A model generated the notes under the pieces. That model had not been told where the DNA came from and searched no databases. It saw only the letters and a program-made list of their open reading frames with translations. Below, piece after piece: positions 5,455 through 7,806 of a stretch of 7,806 nucleotides of DNA. The position numbers and the translations under genes were made by a program. This DNA is from Candidatus Gastranaerophilales bacterium (lineage in GTDB: Bacteria; Cyanobacteriota; Vampirovibrionia; Gastranaerophilales; UBA9971), in the NCBI GenBank assembly GCA_028277195.1, contig JANQGS010000062.1, positions 1-7,806 on the forward strand, written 5' to 3'. The first letter of the stretch is position 1. Every line of letters starts with the position of its first letter.

Positions 5455-5507
5455 GCGGGATATTTAAAATAATAAAAAACCTGTCTTAATTATTTTTTAA
5501 TGTTTAA

Positions 5508-5551
5508 AAACCATGAAAAATTTTAACATTTCTTAATATAAATCATGGTTT
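5508..5551. repeat. 9-bp inverted repeat before the M23 gene
   Basis: AAACCATGA (5508-5516) is mirrored perfectly by TCATGGTTT (5543-5551), with a 26-bp AT-rich centre. The right arm shares its last base with a TATAAT (5551-5556) and the interval contains TATAAA (5537-5542). It could be a regulator-binding site over the M23 promoter or a hairpin in its leader. Confidence 0.4.
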
Positions 5552-5577
5552 ATAATAAATATTATAAAGGGCACGTT

Positions 5578-5583
5578 AGGAGG
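5578..5583 (+). promoter_or_regulatory. Shine-Dalgarno of the M23 gene
   Basis: A consensus AGGAGG ends four bases before the ATG at 5588, which fixes the start. Confidence 0.85.
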
Positions 5584-5587
5584 ATTT

Positions 5588-6460
5588 ATGAAGAAGGTAT
5601 ATGCGTTAGCAGCGTTTTTGCTGGTTTTATTAAAAATAAGCGTATGTTTTGCAGAGGAAGGGGCGGGTTTTAAGGAAATTACACTAAAGCCGTTTGATGA
5701 GGTAAAGCAGGGCCAGACAATATTTATCAACATTAAAACCCCTGAACCCCTTGAAGACCCGGTGTTTAAATTTAAAAACAAAAAATACAGGCTTTTTAAC
5801 CTCAAAGAAAATGAATACACAGGCCTTTTAGGGATAAATGTCCTGGAAAAGCCCGGTACATATAAAATATCAATGAAGGATAAGACCGGTAACCTTAATG
5901 ACAGGGCGTTTATAAAAATCATTAAAAATGACCTGCCCTCGCAAAATATAAAAGTTACAAAGCAAATGGCCGGTTTAACAGCATCCAAAAGGGAATTAAG
6001 CCGGATTAAAAAGATGAAAGGCACTGTCACAAATACGTTTCTCGGGGCTCTACCGCCTTATGACAGCCCGGCGGAGGGGTGCGTTAACTCAATATTTGGG
6101 CTGAAGAGGTATTATAACGGCAAGTTTTCAGGTAATTACCATAAGGGGATTGATATAAAGGCAGATGAAGGAGTCCCCGTAAGGGCAATAACCGGAGGTA
6201 AAGTGATTTTTGCCGAGCAATTCAGGCTTCACGGGGGAAGTGTAGCGGTTGACCATGGCCAGGGCCTGGTTTCCCTGTATATCCACCTGTCAAAAATAGA
6301 TGTAACCACCGGCAAGCAGGTAGCTTCCGGGCAAAAAATAGGCGAAGTCGGGAAAACGGGCTTTGCTACCGGCCCGCACCTGCACTGGGGGTTATATATT
6401 AACGGAACTCCGGTAGACCCGATGATTGACTGGATAAAGCCCGTTAAGATATGTATGTGA
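5588..6460 (+). CDS. Secreted M23-family (LytM-type) zinc metallopeptidase
   Basis: The 290-residue protein opens with a signal peptide (MKK, hydrophobic core at about 5-18, likely cut after CFA at residue 22). Residues about 28-112 form a beta-rich region like the N-terminal domain of M23 peptidases. A basic linker (about 113-145) follows, and the catalytic LytM domain spans about 165-285. Zinc ligands are H185 and D189 (HKGID) and H266 (HLHWG); H233 (YIHLS) and H264 complete the active site, so all expected residues are present. M23 enzymes cut peptide bridges in peptidoglycan. This one would act in the periplasm or outside, perhaps beside the transglycosylase 1.5 kb upstream. No lipobox is seen. 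Its last 17 bp overlap the convergent glycosyltransferase gene, and no terminator separates the two. Confidence 0.95.
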   Translation: MKKVYALAAFLLVLLKISVCFAEEGAGFKEITLKPFDEVKQGQTIFINIKTPEPLEDPVFKFKNKKYRLFNLKENEYTGLLGINVLEKPGTYKISMKDKTGNLNDRAFIKIIKNDLPSQNIKVTKQMAGLTASKRELSRIKKMKGTVTNTFLGALPPYDSPAEGCVNSIFGLKRYYNGKFSGNYHKGIDIKADEGVPVRAITGGKVIFAEQFRLHGGSVAVDHGQGLVSLYIHLSKIDVTTGKQVASGQKIGEVGKTGFATGPHLHWGLYINGTPVDPMIDWIKPVKICM

Positions 6461-7553
6461 TAAAATTCCCGTAAAAATTTTCCCAATTGTGTTTTAGCGC
6501 GGTTGTATAAGCGTTTTGGGAAATTTTATCATAATCAACTTTATTACCTGCCAGCATTGCCATCTTTTTATAAAGGTTATCGTCATATATAAAACCGTTT
6601 TCACCGTCTTTGATTATTTCTGACGCGCCGCAGCGGCGGCTTACAATTGCCGGGATTTTATTAATCATTCCCTCAAGCGCAACAAGCCCGAACGTTTCCA
6701 GGTAAGACGGCATTACCACACAGCTTATCGAATTATAAAAACCTTGCATGTCCTCCTGGTAGGGCAAAAACTCAATTTTATCCCGCAGGCCGTATTTATT
6801 CAGGAGGTATTGAAGTTTAAGGTTTTTTTTATGCTTTGGATAGATTATTTTTGCCCGGAAAATATAATTTTTATCCTTAAGGATTTTCAATGCCTTTAAA
6901 AATTCATATCCGCCCTTTTTTTCAAAACTCGGGGCTGACAGGCCAAAAGTAAAGATAGGGGGCTTGTCACCCCGTACTTGATACGGGGTCTCATGAGATT
7001 CCGGGTCAAGCCCGGAATGACAGGGTTTGTCTACTCCGGGATGCATTACAGTGAACTTTTCATCACTGATATTAAAATTTTCCATTAACTCGTTTTTTAA
7101 TGTTTTTGAGGGCACAATTATTTTCCTGTAAGGGGTTTTTAGCCATTTTTTCTGGGCATTAATATGCTTATGCTTGATTAAGCCATATAACGGCCCTGAT
7201 TTTTTCCTGTAATGCAGCAATGAATGCCCTTGCAATATACCGACATCCAGCGGCGGGGAAATGTTCTCGGAAATTATACAATCATAATTCCCTGTCCGGG
7301 TGTAATTTTTAACTTTTTCATAAAAGTTTTCTATTTTTTCCGGGTATTTAAAGTCCTTTGGATGGCCTAACAGGACTATCCTGTTCAGTTTGGGCTTAAG
7401 TATGGTTTTTTTGCCCGGATAGGTTGTACAGTACAAATCAACCGTACAGCCGTCCTGTATGGACCTGCTAACCAGCTCGTAAAAGAGCTTTTCCCCTCCG
7501 CTGCGGAAGTAGTCTTCCCTGAAAACATTTATTACAAAAGCCAGCTTTTTCAT
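6444..7553 (-). CDS. GT-B glycosyltransferase, family 4 type, with in-frame palindromic insert
   Basis: Starting at the ATG at 7553 the protein has 369 residues. A TTG at 7571 would add six, but it lies in the probable promoter. The N-terminal Rossmann domain begins FVINVFREDYFRSGGEK, with a GG donor/acceptor loop. The hinge carries MHPGVD near residue 175. The C-terminal domain has the E-x7-E motif, E286 and E294 in YLETFGLVALEG, where retaining GT4 enzymes bind the nucleotide-sugar. Such enzymes build lipopolysaccharide, capsule or other surface glycans at the cytoplasmic face; donor and acceptor are unknown. Residues about 178-196 (CHSGLDPESHETPYQVRGD) are encoded by a double-hairpin repeat and sit in the interdomain linker, where an insertion should be tolerated. 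No Shine-Dalgarno precedes the ATG; a TATAAT ends 7 nt before it, which suggests a leaderless message. The 3' end overlaps the M23 gene by 17 bp. Confidence 0.92.
   Translation of the reverse strand: MKKLAFVINVFREDYFRSGGEKLFYELVSRSIQDGCTVDLYCTTYPGKKTILKPKLNRIVLLGHPKDFKYPEKIENFYEKVKNYTRTGNYDCIISENISPPLDVGILQGHSLLHYRKKSGPLYGLIKHKHINAQKKWLKTPYRKIIVPSKTLKNELMENFNISDEKFTVMHPGVDKPCHSGLDPESHETPYQVRGDKPPIFTFGLSAPSFEKKGGYEFLKALKILKDKNYIFRAKIIYPKHKKNLKLQYLLNKYGLRDKIEFLPYQEDMQGFYNSISCVVMPSYLETFGLVALEGMINKIPAIVSRRCGASEIIKDGENGFIYDDNLYKKMAMLAGNKVDYDKISQNAYTTALKHNWENFYGNFITYIS
6966..7021 (-). mobile_element. 56-bp GLDPES-type palindromic repeat element inside the glycosyltransferase gene
   Basis: The layout is GTCA, a 19-nt hairpin (CCCCGTA/TACGGGG), a 10-bp palindrome TCTCATGAGA, a second 19-nt hairpin (TTCCGGG/CCCGGAA), then TGAC. 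The two hairpins have mutually complementary loops (CTTGA and TCAAG), and the whole unit is an imperfect dyad (17 of 23 positions per arm). On the minus strand it reads in frame as HSGLDPESHETPYQVRGD. From general knowledge, repeats with this double-stem form and peptide are scattered in many bacterial genomes, resembling the ORF-inserted Rickettsia palindromic elements in behaviour. It encodes no transposase and must be mobilised in trans, if at all. Confidence 0.8.
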
Positions 7554-7560
7554 TGCTTGT

Positions 7561-7590
7561 ATTATAACCAAACCAATAAAAATATGTTAA
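7561..7590 (-). promoter_or_regulatory. Promoter of the glycosyltransferase gene, leaderless spacing
   Basis: On the minus strand, TTAACA (7585-7590) and a perfect TATAAT (7561-7566) are 18 bp apart. The -10 ends 7 bp before the ATG at 7553, so the transcript should begin at or within a base or two of the start codon. Confidence 0.65.
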
Positions 7591-7628
7591 GATATTTATA
7601 TTATTTGAAAAGAAAAAGGGGTTCACCA

Positions 7629-7806
7629 ATGTTTAGCGTTAAAAAGTCAGGCTTCACCCTGGCAGAGGTGCTGGTTACGCTGGCCGTTATAGGGGTCGTT
7701 ATGAGTTTGACCATACCGGCGCTTATGAAAAGTCATCAAAACGCTGAAATTGTTTCTAAAGTAAAAAAATACCAGTCTGTTTTCTCACAGGCAATCATGA
7801 ACTATT
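7629..7806 (+). CDS. Type IV pilin-like / pseudopilin protein (3' end outside window)
   Basis: The first 59 residues are visible. A short basic leader (MFSVKKSG) ends in Gly8 and is followed by FTLAEVLVTLAVIGVVMSLTI. This is the class III signal cut by prepilin peptidase between G8 and F9; the conserved glutamate is E13, position +5 of the mature protein. The hydrophobic helix (about 9-29) anchors the protein in the inner membrane before assembly. The following PALMKSHQNAEIVSKVKKYQSVFSQAI resembles the many short pilin-like proteins annotated as type II secretion or type IV pilus proteins in uncultured lineages. Major pilin, minor pilin and pseudopilin cannot be separated without the C-terminal part. 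An AAAGGGG ends seven bases before the ATG and supports this start. The gene is divergent from the glycosyltransferase across 75 bp; a TATATT (7597-7602) is a possible -10. Confidence 0.93.
   Translation, partial: MFSVKKSGFTLAEVLVTLAVIGVVMSLTIPALMKSHQNAEIVSKVKKYQSVFSQAIMNY

Larger units (their letters stand above)
5202..5587. other. Repeat-rich divergent spacer between the coiled-coil and M23 genes
   Basis: This stretch is strongly AT-rich and has no convincing ORF. It holds a candidate minus-strand promoter (5264-5292), four CATGCC motifs (5297-5376), three CAGCTTAA boxes about 91 bp apart, a terminator-like hairpin with an alternative pairing (5434-5487), and a 9-bp inverted repeat (5508-5551) next to a TATAAT (5551-5556). 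A good Shine-Dalgarno for the M23 gene ends it. The density of short repeats is much higher than in the other spacers. Confidence 0.65.

Noticed and set aside
5533..6030. 165-codon minus-strand frame opposite the M23 gene
   Set aside because: It is a hydrophobic shadow of the Lys/Asn-rich N-terminal half of the peptidase; no start signal is present.
6966..7021. Intrinsic terminator or CRISPR-like repeat
   Set aside because: The hairpins are not followed by a T-run, lie inside a coding frame, and there is only one unit with no spacers.

Overview
This is a bacterial chromosomal window of moderate-to-low GC, with AT-rich spacers between denser coding blocks. No phage, plasmid, CRISPR or insertion-sequence gene is visible. 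It carries nine confident protein genes (two of them cut by the window edges), one tRNA gene and one doubtful small ORF. Two exported cell-wall hydrolases, a type IV pilin-like protein and a glycosyltransferase point to a diderm-like bacterium. The archaeal/thermophile flavour of the endonuclease IV-like protein and the GLDPES-type palindromic repeat would fit an uncultivated lineage such as Omnitrophota, Elusimicrobiota or Margulisbacteria. That placement is only a guess.

Left block (1-3236, all minus strand). In transcription order it holds a PfkB-fold kinase-like protein, an intrinsic terminator, an endonuclease IV-like TIM-barrel protein, and a UbiD-family decarboxylase that overlaps the TIM-barrel gene by 28 bp and runs off the left edge. 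The kinase-like protein lacks the catalytic aspartate and looks like a pseudokinase. The TIM-barrel gene has no Shine-Dalgarno sequence and has a -10-like box only 6 nt from its ATG, so it may be leaderless.

Middle block (3237-5201). A 319-bp spacer with AT tracts, a 13-bp palindrome and a doubtful 62-codon ORF precedes a secreted SLT-type lytic transglycosylase (plus strand). A minus-strand tRNA-Asp(GTC) with a near-consensus promoter follows. Next, on the minus strand, come a coiled-coil protein and an isochorismatase-like cysteine hydrolase that overlap by 29 bp and form an operon.

Right block (5202-7806). A 382-bp divergent regulatory spacer contains several short repeat families and a possible attenuator. 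It leads into a secreted M23 metallopeptidase (plus strand), whose 3' end overlaps a convergent GT4 glycosyltransferase by 17 bp. The glycosyltransferase carries a 56-bp double-hairpin palindromic element inserted in frame in its interdomain linker. A divergent type IV pilin-like gene begins at 7629 and is cut by the right edge.

Several products act at the envelope: the transglycosylase cuts glycan strands, the M23 enzyme cuts stem peptides, the glycosyltransferase probably builds a surface glycan, and the pilin is exported. The genes lie in separate transcription units, so this is a loose association and not a defined system. The most unusual signals are the in-frame palindromic element, the PfkB protein without its catalytic base, the two leaderless-looking genes, and the repeat-rich spacer before the M23 gene.
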